Of a stretch of DNA of 64,000 nt, positions 43,532-51,843 are shown piece after piece (the first letter of the stretch is position 1; the number at the start of each line of letters is the position of its first letter). The DNA is from JBFLXR01 sp040757065. Its GTDB lineage: Bacteria; Pseudomonadota; Gammaproteobacteria; Burkholderiales; Gallionellaceae. The notes under the pieces are model-generated. The model made no database searches, was not told where the DNA came from, and saw only the letters and a list, made by a program, of their open reading frames with translations. The stretch is taken from the NCBI GenBank assembly GCA_040757065.1, contig JBFLXR010000011.1:18596-82595 (forward strand), read 5' to 3'. A program made the position numbers and the translations under genes.

Positions 43532-44164
43532 TCAGTCGATTAAATGATTGCTGACCGCGTAGCGGATCGCTTCCGCATTGTTTTTTAAATTCATTTTTTC
43601 CAGCAGCCGCACTCGGTAGACGCTGACGGTTTTGACGCTGAGCGACATGACTTCCGCCATTTCGGTCAGGGTCTTGCCGGAGGCCATCAGGCACAGTGTC
43701 TGATACTCCCGGTTGGAGAGCTTCTGATGCGCCAGATCCTTAAAGCCTTGCGAAAGCCCGTTGGCAAGTTGCTCAGCCAATTCGCCGCTAATATATTTTT
43801 TGCCGCTCGCAACTTGCCGGATGGCATTAACCAGCTGCGCCGGTGCACTCTGTTTGTTGAGATAGCCAGCCGCCCCGGCCTTTAATGCGCGCAGAGCGTA
43901 CTGTTCTTCCGGGTGCATGCTAAGCATCAGCACGGGAAGCTGCGGGCGCACGGATTTGATTTGCTTCAGCACTTCGATGCCGTGCTTGTCCGGCATGCTG
44001 ATATCGAGCAGTACTAGGTCGTAATCGTTTTCCTGCGCGAGTCGGATGGCTTCCTGTCCATTCTCGGCTTCGCCGCCGACACGCATATCGTCGGTATCGT
44101 TGAGGATTTGCCTCAATCCTTTACGGATGATCGAATGGTCGTCTGCAACCAGTACCTTGATCAT
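43532..44164 (-). CDS. NarL/FixJ-family response regulator
   Basis: A 210-residue two-domain regulator. The receiver has DD near residue 8 and a phosphoacceptor aspartate in LVLLDISMPDKHGIEVL, plus a lysine in the NKQSAPAQLV switch. The C-terminal LuxR-type helix-turn-helix is LSNREYQTLCLMASGKTLTE followed by MSLSVKTVSVYRVRLLEKM. It lies 21 bases after the kinase gene 44186-45703 and is almost certainly its partner. Target genes are not evident; location next to the flagellar cluster hints at motility or surface control. Confidence 0.93.
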   Translation of the reverse strand: MIKVLVADDHSIIRKGLRQILNDTDDMRVGGEAENGQEAIRLAQENDYDLVLLDISMPDKHGIEVLKQIKSVRPQLPVLMLSMHPEEQYALRALKAGAAGYLNKQSAPAQLVNAIRQVASGKKYISGELAEQLANGLSQGFKDLAHQKLSNREYQTLCLMASGKTLTEMAEVMSLSVKTVSVYRVRLLEKMNLKNNAEAIRYAVSNHLID

Positions 44165-44185
44165 GTTGTTTGATGCTCCATTATC

Positions 44186-45703
44186 TTAAAAAAGGGCGGC
44201 CTGAGTTTTTTGGTCTTCGTCGCCGGTTTGTGCGGTGCCGTGCGGCAAGAAGACGGAGAGTGTCGTACCTTTTTTGCGTCCGCTTGCCAGCGTCATCGTG
44301 CCGCCGAGGTGGGTAACACGCTCATGGATACCGCGCAGCCCGAACGAGCGGGGCTTGGCCTGATCTTCCGAGGTGATGCCCTTGCCGTTGTCTGTGATAG
44401 TTAGTTCGACGCCGTCTTCTTGATTCAGAATGTCGATGTCGACCCGATTGGCATGCGCGTGCTTGATTATATTGGTCAGCGCTTCCTGAAAAACGCGAAA
44501 CAGTGTAATCGAGGCATCGTCACTTAATTCGATTTCATCGTCCACATGATTGAAATTGCAGCGAATGTCGGTGCGCTGCATAAATTCATTGATTTCGTAT
44601 TCCATGGCGGCGACGATGCCGAAATTGTCCAGAGCGCTGGGACGCAACGATTGTGAGATGTTGCGGGCCGCGGCAAGACATTTGCCCGTTAGCTCCTCTA
44701 TTTCATTAATTTTGTCTCTTACCTGACTGTTTTCTAATGGTATCTTATTTTCCAGCCAGCCGATATCGAGCTTGATTGCAGTGAGCATGCTACCCAGATG
44801 GTCGTGTACCTCACGTGAAATCTTCAGACGTTCTTGTTCGATGGCATCTTGAATGTGCGATGAAAGCGCACGCAATTGCTCTTTGGAACGGCTGATTTCC
44901 AGTTCGGATCGCTTGCTTTGCGTAATGTTGAGCAGCATGCCTTCCCAAAGTGTGTCGCCGGACTCGAATTTGGTCGGGCTGCAACGCAGGTTAATCCACT
45001 TGATTTCGTTGTTGGGCGGTAATTGAATGCGGCCTTCCCAATTCCAGAAACTCAGCTTCTCTGCGGATTGGCGCATGCTCTGTTGAAATGAGGCGCGATC
45101 CGCTTGATGTACCATGTCAAAAAACAGGTCGAACTGACTTTGCAATGCTTTCTGGCTGATTCCGAGCAGGGCGTTCACGCCTTCGCTGACATAGGGAAAG
45201 TCAAGCGATCCATCCGGTTTGAGCAGAATTTGACAGGCCATGCCGGGAAGGTTCTCGATAAAAGTACGCAGGCGCGCTTGGTTATCCTGCAAGGCGCGCT
45301 GTGTTTCACGGTACTCGCCGCGTATTTTGATTTTTCGCAGGTGCTGCGCGATGACCGGGGCAAGACGATTGGTATCTGTTTTGCCGAGGCAATCGTCCGC
45401 GCCGATCTGAGAGGCGCGGAATAATGTCTCTTCGTCCGGCGTCGAGGTGAGTAAAATAAACGGGGCATCGGGCAGCTTGCTCCGGGTATAGGCGAGCAGA
45501 GCCTGGCTATCGAATGCAGGGTTGTCGAAGTTGCACAAGACGATATTCGGTTGATATTCGTCGAGGGTGCTTTGGAACACGGTCAAGGTTTCCGCCACGC
45601 AGTGGCGAGTTGAGTAGCCGCGATCATGCAGCTTGATGAGCAAAGGCTCCGCAAGCGCAGTCGACGACTCGACCAATAGCACCTTAGGGGGAATAGCTGC
45701 CAT
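44186..45703 (-). CDS. Hybrid-like sensor histidine kinase with degenerate receiver
   Basis: A 505-residue soluble kinase. The N-terminal receiver-like domain (about 7-125) has ES instead of the acidic pair (E12-S13) and N58 at the usual phosphoacceptor site (VLCNFDNP), so it is probably not phosphorylated. A PAS region follows (about 150-265), then a HisKA_3 dimerisation part with the phosphorylated histidine in ISREVHDHLGSML. The HATPase has the N box VFQEALTNIIKHAHA, ITDNGKGI and FGLRGIHERV. It pairs with the NarL-type regulator 21 bases downstream. Confidence 0.9.
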   Translation of the reverse strand: MAAIPPKVLLVESSTALAEPLLIKLHDRGYSTRHCVAETLTVFQSTLDEYQPNIVLCNFDNPAFDSQALLAYTRSKLPDAPFILLTSTPDEETLFRASQIGADDCLGKTDTNRLAPVIAQHLRKIKIRGEYRETQRALQDNQARLRTFIENLPGMACQILLKPDGSLDFPYVSEGVNALLGISQKALQSQFDLFFDMVHQADRASFQQSMRQSAEKLSFWNWEGRIQLPPNNEIKWINLRCSPTKFESGDTLWEGMLLNITQSKRSELEISRSKEQLRALSSHIQDAIEQERLKISREVHDHLGSMLTAIKLDIGWLENKIPLENSQVRDKINEIEELTGKCLAAARNISQSLRPSALDNFGIVAAMEYEINEFMQRTDIRCNFNHVDDEIELSDDASITLFRVFQEALTNIIKHAHANRVDIDILNQEDGVELTITDNGKGITSEDQAKPRSFGLRGIHERVTHLGGTMTLASGRKKGTTLSVFLPHGTAQTGDEDQKTQAALF

Positions 45704-45967
45704 GCTGCTTGTAATTCGGATTATTTTTTCGGAACGCCGATATAGAATATGACCGGCAGATTACTATAAGCCGTACGGTTGCTGCAACCGGCAAATATGC
45801 TTTAAGGACAATATTTTGGTATGGGCTCAGGGGAGCATGGCATAATAAGTAGAGAACTCGTGCCGTTCGGACGATATGCCGTCTTGGGAGCGCTGGCGGT
45901 AGAGTGCATTGATTATTAAATAGATAAATAAACGAGTGTGTGGCGCCGTGCAGCGGCGACAGGTTAG
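45704..45967. other. Divergent intergenic region, kinase / surE
   Basis: 264 bases between two outward-facing genes, so promoters for both must lie here. The sequence is AT-rich near 45905-45935 (ATTGATTATTAAATAGATAAATA). A hairpin CGGTTGCTGCAACCG sits near 45776-45790, and a small stem CGCCG-TGCAG-CGGCG lies just before surE. I could not place -35/-10 boxes with confidence. No ORF or RNA gene is seen. Confidence 0.4.
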
Positions 45968-46717
45968 ATGCGCATATTATTAAGTAACGACGATGGCTAT
46001 TTCGCACCGGGGCTGGCTTGCCTTGCCGCCAGTTTGCGCGAGATTGCGGAAGTGACAGTGGTCGCGCCGGAGCGCGATCGTAGCGGGGCGAGCAATTCGC
46101 TGACGCTGGACCGTCCTTTAAGTTTACGTAGGGCAGCAAGCGGTTTCTATTATGTGAACGGCACACCTACCGATTGTGTCCATCTTGCGGTAACCGGGAT
46201 GCTGGATACCTTGCCGGATATGGTGATTTCCGGCATTAACGCCGGCGCGAATATGGGCGACGATACGATTTATTCCGGCACTGTTGCGGCGGCCACGGAG
46301 GGTTTCTTGCTCGGCGTGCCGTCGATCGCGATTTCACTTGCGGGAAAAGAGTTAAAGCACTTCGAAACGGCCGGGGCGGTGGCGAAGGAGCTTGCGCAGC
46401 GCTTTTTGGGTGAGCAGCATGCTTTTCCATGGTTGCTGAATGTGAATGTGCCGGATGTCCCTTATGAATCCTTGAAAGGTATGCAGGTTACCCGTTTGGG
46501 GCGGCGTCACAAGGCGGAGCCGGTGGTGAAAAGCCAGAACCCACGCGGTGAAACGGTATATTGGGTTGGTGCTGCCGGGCAGGCGCAAGACGCGGGTGCG
46601 GGGACCGATTTCCATGCGGTATCCAGCCGTCGTGTTTCTGTAACGCCGTTGCAAATTGACCTGACGCAGTATGGGCAGCTTGAGGCTGTGCGTGATTGGC
46701 TGGGGGGCGCTGCATGA
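45968..46717 (+). CDS. surE: 5'/3'-nucleotidase SurE
   Basis: SurE is a metal-dependent nucleoside-monophosphate phosphatase of stress survival loci. The 249 residues start MRILLSNDDGYFAPGLACLA, with the metal-binding DD pair, then VVAPERDRSGASNSLTL, YVNGTPTDCVHLAVTG and VISGINAGANMGDDTIYSGT. All catalytic motifs are seen. It overlaps pcm by four bases (ATGA), the classic surE-pcm-nlpD order. Confidence 0.97.
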   Translation: MRILLSNDDGYFAPGLACLAASLREIAEVTVVAPERDRSGASNSLTLDRPLSLRRAASGFYYVNGTPTDCVHLAVTGMLDTLPDMVISGINAGANMGDDTIYSGTVAAATEGFLLGVPSIAISLAGKELKHFETAGAVAKELAQRFLGEQHAFPWLLNVNVPDVPYESLKGMQVTRLGRRHKAEPVVKSQNPRGETVYWVGAAGQAQDAGAGTDFHAVSSRRVSVTPLQIDLTQYGQLEAVRDWLGGAA

Positions 46718-47370
46718 GCATGCGTTATACCGGCATAGGGATGACCTCGCAGCGTACGCGGAATCGGATGATCGAGCGTTTGCGCGAGCAAGGCATACGC
46801 GACGAAGTGGTACTTGCCGGTATGGCAGCCGTGCCGCGCCATATTTTCGTCGACGAGGCATTGGCAAGCCGTGCCTATGACGACGTTTCTTTGCCGCTCG
46901 GCTTCGGGCAAACGATTTCGCAGCCTTACATCGTGGCGCGCATGATCGAGATTTTGCGCATGGGCAGGCCTTTGAAACGTGTGCTGGAGGTGGGCACTGG
47001 TTGCGGTTATCAGGCGGCGGTACTCGGACAGGTAGCGCAAGAAGTGTATTCCGTTGAGCGGGTGCGCCCCTTGCATGACCGCGCGACGCTCTACCTGAAA
47101 GAGTTGCAACTCAGTCATGTAAAGTTGCGTTATGCCGACGGAAATGTCGGGGTATCCGAGGCGGCACCTTTCGACGGCATCATTCTTGCTGCTGCCGCTC
47201 CGCATGTTCCGCAAGCATTATTGCAGCAACTTTCTGTCGGCGGTCGCATGGTGTTTCCGCTGGGAACGCAGGAGCAAATTTTGTGTCTTATCGAACGTGA
47301 ACCGGATGGATTCCGGGAGTCGCGTTTAGAGCCGGTAAAGTTCGTTCCTTTGCTGACTGGAAAGGTTTGA
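46714..47370 (+). CDS. pcm: Protein-L-isoaspartate O-methyltransferase
   Basis: Pcm repairs isoaspartate in aged proteins using S-adenosylmethionine. The ATG at 46714 overlaps the surE stop and gives 218 residues; a longer upstream frame is ignored. Motifs are VPRHIFVDEALASRAYDD, the SAM motif VLEVGTGCGYQAAVLGQVA, and VGGRMVFPLGT. It starts MSMRYTGIGMTSQRTRNRMI as in betaproteobacterial enzymes. nlpD follows after seven bases. Confidence 0.96.
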   Translation: MSMRYTGIGMTSQRTRNRMIERLREQGIRDEVVLAGMAAVPRHIFVDEALASRAYDDVSLPLGFGQTISQPYIVARMIEILRMGRPLKRVLEVGTGCGYQAAVLGQVAQEVYSVERVRPLHDRATLYLKELQLSHVKLRYADGNVGVSEAAPFDGIILAAAAPHVPQALLQQLSVGGRMVFPLGTQEQILCLIEREPDGFRESRLEPVKFVPLLTGKV

Positions 47371-47377
47371 TAGGTCG

Positions 47378-48424
47378 ATGCAGCTAAAATCGATAGGTCT
47401 GACGGTTACGCTCTGTGCGTTGATGGCAGCGTGCGCATCAGGCGGCGCGCGTGCGCCGGTTGAGGAGCGCGGGGGGGCACGTCCGACCGTTCCGGTTAAA
47501 CCTGCAGTTAAAGTGCCGGCCGCGGAGGCAACAGGCGACTGGCGACCGCAGATGGTTGTGGTGCAAAAGGGCGATACCTTGTACGGGATTGCCTTCAATT
47601 ACGGTTTGGACTACCGCGAACTGGCCGAACTGAATGGCATTGAAAATCCGGCCTTGATTCAGGTCGGTCAGTCTATACGATTATTCCCCGCAGAAAATAG
47701 GCCGGTTGCGCTGCCTGCGCCAGTTGAAACCAAGCCCTTGAGTGAGGTACAGCCTGCGCAGGCGGGCGGCGAGCGCATCGTTAAAACACAACCGAAAATC
47801 GTGAAGCTGCCTTATTCCGATCAGGCTTTGACTCAAATCGCTCGGGGAGAGGTGGCAGCGGGTGCGGTTGCCGCACCGACCGCGATCCCGGTTTTGCCGA
47901 CGGTGCCCATCCCGTCTGTTGCGACCAAGCCGGCGGAAGTTAAACCTGAGTCGCAGGTGGTGGTTGCAAGTGCGCCCAAGCCTGCAGTTTCGAAAGAGGG
48001 GGCGACTGCGCAAGTTAAAGTCAGCCAACCTGCGACAGGAGAGGATGAGGCGCTTGAATGGGTTTTGCCGACGAACGGTAAGCTGGTTGCCGAATTTTCC
48101 GAGAGTGCGAACCGGAAGGGGGTCGATTTGGCTGGCAAGATCGGTCAGCCAGTCATTGCCAGTGCGGCGGGTAAGGTGGTTTACAGCGGCAGCGGTTTGC
48201 GAGGGTACGGCAAGCTTATTATTATTAAGCACAATAAAACCTACCTGAGCGCATATGCGCATAATGACCATATTCTGGTGAAAGAAGGACAGGCTGTCGA
48301 AAAGGGTCAGAAAATCGCTGAGATGGGCAATTCCGATACGGATCAGCCCAAATTGCATTTCGAAATCCGCCGTTACGGCAAGCCTGTCGATCCGGCGAAG
48401 TTTTTGCCTCTGAGTAAATCTTGA
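47378..48424 (+). CDS. nlpD: NlpD-type lipoprotein, LysM and degenerate LytM domains
   Basis: NlpD activates the amidase AmiC during cell separation. The 348-residue precursor has a lipobox MAAC (C19), a LysM domain (VVQKGDTLYGIAFNYGLDYR), a Pro/Ala/Val-rich linker (about 110-220) and a C-terminal LytM (peptidase M23) domain. The M23 zinc residues are incomplete (NRKGVDLAG instead of HxGxD), as in known NlpD, so it is an activator rather than an enzyme. YGKLIIIKHN and LSAYAHND match family members closely. It is third in surE-pcm-nlpD, but rpoS does not follow. Confidence 0.93.
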   Translation: MQLKSIGLTVTLCALMAACASGGARAPVEERGGARPTVPVKPAVKVPAAEATGDWRPQMVVVQKGDTLYGIAFNYGLDYRELAELNGIENPALIQVGQSIRLFPAENRPVALPAPVETKPLSEVQPAQAGGERIVKTQPKIVKLPYSDQALTQIARGEVAAGAVAAPTAIPVLPTVPIPSVATKPAEVKPESQVVVASAPKPAVSKEGATAQVKVSQPATGEDEALEWVLPTNGKLVAEFSESANRKGVDLAGKIGQPVIASAAGKVVYSGSGLRGYGKLIIIKHNKTYLSAYAHNDHILVKEGQAVEKGQKIAEMGNSDTDQPKLHFEIRRYGKPVDPAKFLPLSKS

Positions 48425-49275
48425 CTGCTCCGCGACTCAGTGTGACTGATCACCGGCGAGATCGCGCCGGCTTGCGCTACGTTTATCCTGTTGTTTCCCG
48501 GCGGGCTGGTGGGATTTCGGTCGGGATCAATCTGAACCCGAATCAGGCATGCAACTGGCGTTGTATCTATTGCCAGGTGCCCAATTTGCAACGCGGCAGT
48601 GCGCCGCCGGTTGATCTGGCGCTGCTGGAGCAGGAGTTGCGCTCATTTTTGCAGGAGGTTCTGCACGGCGATTTTATGCAGCGCTGCGTGCCGGAGGGTA
48701 TGCGGCGGCTGAACGATATTGCGCTTTCTGGCGACGGAGAGCCGACCAGCGCTGCCGAGTTTTTGCAGGTGGTAGAGCTGATCGGACGGGTGCGGCAAGA
48801 GTTGGGCGTTCCCGAGCGTGTGAAGCTGGTGTTAATAACCAATGGCAGCTTGCTGCATCGCCCGGATGTGCAAGCCGGATTGCGCCGTATGGCGGCGCTG
48901 AACGGCGAGGTCTGGTTCAAGTTGGATCGCGCCAGTACGGCAGGCATGGTTGCGGTAAACGATACGCGAACGACGATGGATAAAGTGCGGGCGAATTTGC
49001 AGATCGCTATCGCGGCTTGTCCACTCTGGCTGCAAACTTGTTGGTTTGCGACGGATGGGCAGCCGCCGGGAGCCGGGGAGGAGCGGTCGTATCTCGATTT
49101 TGTCGGGGAGTTGCTGCAGAGCGGCAGCCGCCCCCGGGGTGTGCTGCTGTATACCCTTGCCCGACCGTCGCTACAGCCCGAGGCGGCGCGTTTGTCCGCT
49201 TTGTCTGCCGAATCGCTGGAGGCGTTCGCGACCCGCATACGCGCTCTGGGAATCGAAGTGAAGGTCAGCGCCTAA
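48421..49275 (+). CDS. Radical SAM protein
   Basis: A 284-residue protein with the radical-SAM cluster motif ACNWRCIYCQV (CxxxCxxC), an SGDGEPT segment for SAM binding and the later ITNGSLLHRPDV. It belongs to a broad group of uncharacterised proteins resembling TYW1/MoaA relatives; the substrate is unknown. It starts at a TTG overlapping the nlpD stop by four bases (TTGA); a GTG seven codons on is another possible start. The gene sits where rpoS is usually found in relatives. Its end is 15 bases before the rpsB promoter. Confidence 0.85.
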   Translation: MTAPRLSVTDHRRDRAGLRYVYPVVSRRAGGISVGINLNPNQACNWRCIYCQVPNLQRGSAPPVDLALLEQELRSFLQEVLHGDFMQRCVPEGMRRLNDIALSGDGEPTSAAEFLQVVELIGRVRQELGVPERVKLVLITNGSLLHRPDVQAGLRRMAALNGEVWFKLDRASTAGMVAVNDTRTTMDKVRANLQIAIAACPLWLQTCWFATDGQPPGAGEERSYLDFVGELLQSGSRPRGVLLYTLARPSLQPEAARLSALSAESLEAFATRIRALGIEVKVSA

Positions 49276-49289
49276 CGCTTTGATTGCGG

Positions 49290-49318
49290 TTGAGCGAATG
49301 CGGCCTTTGCGTTACAAT
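49290..49318 (+). promoter_or_regulatory. Sigma-70 promoter of rpsB
   Basis: TTGAGC, 17 bases, TACAAT (49313-49318), with TGCGTTACAATGCGC around the -10. The predicted start is near 49325, giving a leader of about 118 bases before rpsB. Confidence 0.8.
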
Positions 49319-49324
49319 GCGCGC

Positions 49325-49443
49325 CCTGTCCGTCCGGTCTGGTTCAAGGCTGGGGGCAAATCGCACACCTGTTCATGTTGGGGTGCCCGTAAGGGTCGAG
49401 CAGACAGGTGTAGGAAATTAACCCTGATATACATGGAGTAATC
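49325..49443 (+). promoter_or_regulatory. rpsB leader, candidate S2 autoregulatory RNA
   Basis: The leader folds around a perfect 8-bp stem ACACCTGT (49365-49372) / ACAGGTGT (49404-49411), enclosing GGGGTGCCCGTAAGGGTCGA. Ribosomal protein S2 is known to repress rpsB-tsf through a leader in gammaproteobacteria. Whether this element binds S2 is inference. The SD GGAG lies just before the ATG. Confidence 0.55.
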
Positions 49444-50166
49444 ATGGCTGTAACTATGCGTCAAATGCTGGAAGCGGGCGTCCATTTCGGACATCAGACC
49501 CGTTACTGGAATCCCAAGATGGCCCCGTTCATTTTCGGTCATCGCAACAAGATTCATATTATCAATCTGGAAAAAACCGTCGTGATGTTCAACGACGCAG
49601 AGAACTTCGTGCGCAAAACCTCTGCGAACAAAGGTTCTCTGCTGTTCGTCGGCACCAAGCGTCAAGCGCGCGAAATCGTGCGTGAAGAAGCTGCACGCGC
49701 CGGTTGCCCGTTCGTCGATTATCGCTGGCTGGGCGGCATGCTGACTAACTTCAAGACGGTTCAGCAATCCATCAAGCGTTTGCGCGAACTGGAAAACATG
49801 ATGCAAGACGGCTCTCTGGAAAAGGTCTCCAAGAAAGAAGGCCTGATGCTGAAGCGCGAGCTAGAAAAGCTGGAGCGCAGCCTGGGCGGTATTAAGGATA
49901 TGCAAGGCCTGCCCGCAGCGATTTTCGTGATCGACGTAGGCTACCAAAAAGGTACCATCGTTGAAGCGCAAAAGCTGGGCATTCCCGTGATTGGCGTGGT
50001 GGATACCAACAACTCCCCGGCCGGCGTGGATTACGTGATTCCGGGTAACGACGACTCCAGTCAAGCAATTCGCTTGTATGCGCGCGGCATTGCCGACGCG
50101 GTACTGGAAGGCCGTTCCCAAGCGCTGAACGAACTAGTAGCGCAAGTCGAAGAACAAGCGGCGTAA
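49444..50166 (+). CDS. rpsB: 30S ribosomal protein S2
   Basis: S2 is a 30S subunit protein needed for S1 binding. The 240 residues begin MAVTMRQMLEAGVHFGHQTR and contain YWNPKMAPFIFGHRNKIHII, RWLGGMLTNFKTV and PVIGVVDTNNSPAGVDYVIP; these are diagnostic. Its transcript starts at the promoter at 49290-49318 with a long structured leader. A possible attenuator separates it from tsf. Confidence 0.98.
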   Translation: MAVTMRQMLEAGVHFGHQTRYWNPKMAPFIFGHRNKIHIINLEKTVVMFNDAENFVRKTSANKGSLLFVGTKRQAREIVREEAARAGCPFVDYRWLGGMLTNFKTVQQSIKRLRELENMMQDGSLEKVSKKEGLMLKRELEKLERSLGGIKDMQGLPAAIFVIDVGYQKGTIVEAQKLGIPVIGVVDTNNSPAGVDYVIPGNDDSSQAIRLYARGIADAVLEGRSQALNELVAQVEEQAA

Positions 50167-50169
50167 TAA

Positions 50170-50207
50170 CCCCTTTTCTTCAGAAAGGGGCGTGAGCCCC
50201 TTTTTTT
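50170..50207 (+). promoter_or_regulatory. Two competing hairpins between rpsB and tsf, candidate attenuator
   Basis: Three segments overlap: CCCCTTT (50170-50176), AAAGGGGC (50184-50191) and GCCCCTTT (50196-50203). The middle one can pair with either neighbour. The second pairing has a GTGA loop and is followed by T7 (50201-50207), a classic intrinsic terminator; the first would block it. This can set the S2 to EF-Ts ratio by partial termination. Confidence 0.75.
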
Positions 50208-50235
50208 GTAAGTGAATTATTCTAAGGAGTAAAGC

Positions 50236-51114
50236 ATGGCAGAAATTACTGCAAGCATGGTTAAAGAATTGCGCGAAGCTACCGGCCTCGGCATGATGGA
50301 ATGCAAGAAGGCGCTGATTGAAACCGACGGCGACTTCAAGGCGGCAGAAGAGCTGCTGCGCATCAAGAGCGGTGCGAAGGCCACTAAGGCGGCTTCCCGT
50401 GTGGCAGCCGAAGGTGTGATCGGTTCTTATCTGAGCGACGACGCTAAGAGCGGCGCGATTGCAGAAGTGAACTGCGAAACCGATTTTGTGGCGAAGAACG
50501 AAGACTTTATCGCGTTTTCCAAGAACGTGGCGCAAACCGTGGCGCAAAACGATCCGGCCGACATCGCCGCGCTGATGGAAATGACCATCGCCAACGGCAG
50601 CGACACCGTAGAAAATATCCGCAAAGGCTTGGTCATGAAGCTGGGCGAAAACATTACCGTGCGTCGCTTCGAGCGCTATGCAACCTCCGGTAAGCTGGCG
50701 ACCTATTTGCATGGCGGCAAGATCGGCGTGATGGTGGACTTTAGCGGCGAAGACAGCTTGGGCAAGGATTTGGCGATGCATATTGCAGCCAGCAAGCCGG
50801 TTTGCGTTTCCAAGGATCAGGTTTCCGCCGAGCTGTTGGAAAACGAACGCAAGATTTACAGCGCGCAAGCGGCTGAAAGCGGTAAGCCCGCCAATATCAT
50901 CGAAAAGATGGTGGATGGCCGTATTGCCAAGTATCTGGCAGAAATCACCCTGATGGGTCAGCCCTTCGTGAAGGATCCCGATACGACTGTGGAAAAGCTG
51001 TTGGCCGCTAAGGGTGCAAGCGTTGCGGCATTCCAAATGTATGTGGTCGGCGAAGGCATCGAGAAAGCCGTAGTGGATTACGCCGCTGAAGTGGCCGCTG
51101 CTGCGAAGGTGTAA
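50236..51114 (+). CDS. tsf: Translation elongation factor Ts
   Basis: EF-Ts recharges EF-Tu with GTP. The 292 residues have MAEITASMVKELREATGLGM followed by MECKKALIETDGDFKAAEEL (the EF-Tu-binding TDF region), SEVNCETDFVAKN-type EVNCETDFVAKNEDF, and a C-terminal module with QPFVKDPDTTVEKLL. Length is normal. SD TAAGGAG precedes the ATG. It follows the possible attenuator. Confidence 0.98.
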   Translation: MAEITASMVKELREATGLGMMECKKALIETDGDFKAAEELLRIKSGAKATKAASRVAAEGVIGSYLSDDAKSGAIAEVNCETDFVAKNEDFIAFSKNVAQTVAQNDPADIAALMEMTIANGSDTVENIRKGLVMKLGENITVRRFERYATSGKLATYLHGGKIGVMVDFSGEDSLGKDLAMHIAASKPVCVSKDQVSAELLENERKIYSAQAAESGKPANIIEKMVDGRIAKYLAEITLMGQPFVKDPDTTVEKLLAAKGASVAAFQMYVVGEGIEKAVVDYAAEVAAAAKV

Positions 51115-51117
51115 GAC

Positions 51118-51831
51118 ATGACCCCCGCCTACAAGCGCATTCTGCTCAAGCTGTCCGGCGAAGCCCTGATGGGCGACGACAGCTACGGGATCAACCGTGA
51201 GGTGATCGAACGCATTGTCTCCAGCATCGGAGAAGTAGTGCAGCTCGGCGTGCAGGTTGCCATTGTGATCGGCGGGGGCAATATTTTTCGAGGCGTGGCT
51301 CCGGCCGCGTCCGGTATGGATCGCGCTACAGCCGACTATATGGGTATGCTGGCGACGGTTATGAACGCGATGGCGCTGCAAGATGCGATGAAGCGTCAGA
51401 ACATCGATTGCCGCGTACAATCCGCCCTTAATCTGGAGCAGGTAGCCGAACCGTATATTCGTGGCAAGGCGCTGCGTTATCTGGAAGAAGGCAAGGTCGT
51501 AATTTTCGGTGCGGGTACGGGCAATCCGTTTTTTACCACCGATACCGCTGCAGCATTGCGCGGGGTGGAGATGGATACGCAGGTTGTGATTAAAGCGACT
51601 AAGGTGGATGGCGTATATACTGCCGATCCGAAAAAAGATCCGAGCGCGACACGCTACCAAAACCTGACTTTTGACGAGGCAATCGCCCGCAATCTGAAGG
51701 TAATGGACGCGACCGCGCTGACCTTGTGCCGCGATCAGAAGCTGCCGATTATCGTGTGCAGCATCTTTGATGAAGGTGCATTGAAGCGCGTGGTGATGGG
51801 CGAAAACGAGGGTACGCTGGTTAGCTGTTAA
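51118..51831 (+). CDS. pyrH: UMP kinase
   Basis: PyrH makes UDP from UMP. The 237 residues of the amino-acid-kinase fold include LLKLSGEALMGDDSYGINRE, VAIVIGGGNIFRGVA, GTGNPFFTTDTAAALRGVEM and ATKVDGVYTADPKKDP. Catalytic and nucleotide-binding loops are intact. The ATG is three bases after the tsf stop, and the SD AAGGTG lies within tsf. It is the normal third gene of rpsB-tsf-pyrH-frr. Confidence 0.98.
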   Translation: MTPAYKRILLKLSGEALMGDDSYGINREVIERIVSSIGEVVQLGVQVAIVIGGGNIFRGVAPAASGMDRATADYMGMLATVMNAMALQDAMKRQNIDCRVQSALNLEQVAEPYIRGKALRYLEEGKVVIFGAGTGNPFFTTDTAAALRGVEMDTQVVIKATKVDGVYTADPKKDPSATRYQNLTFDEAIARNLKVMDATALTLCRDQKLPIIVCSIFDEGALKRVVMGENEGTLVSC

Positions 51832-51843
51832 GGGAGAACAGGA

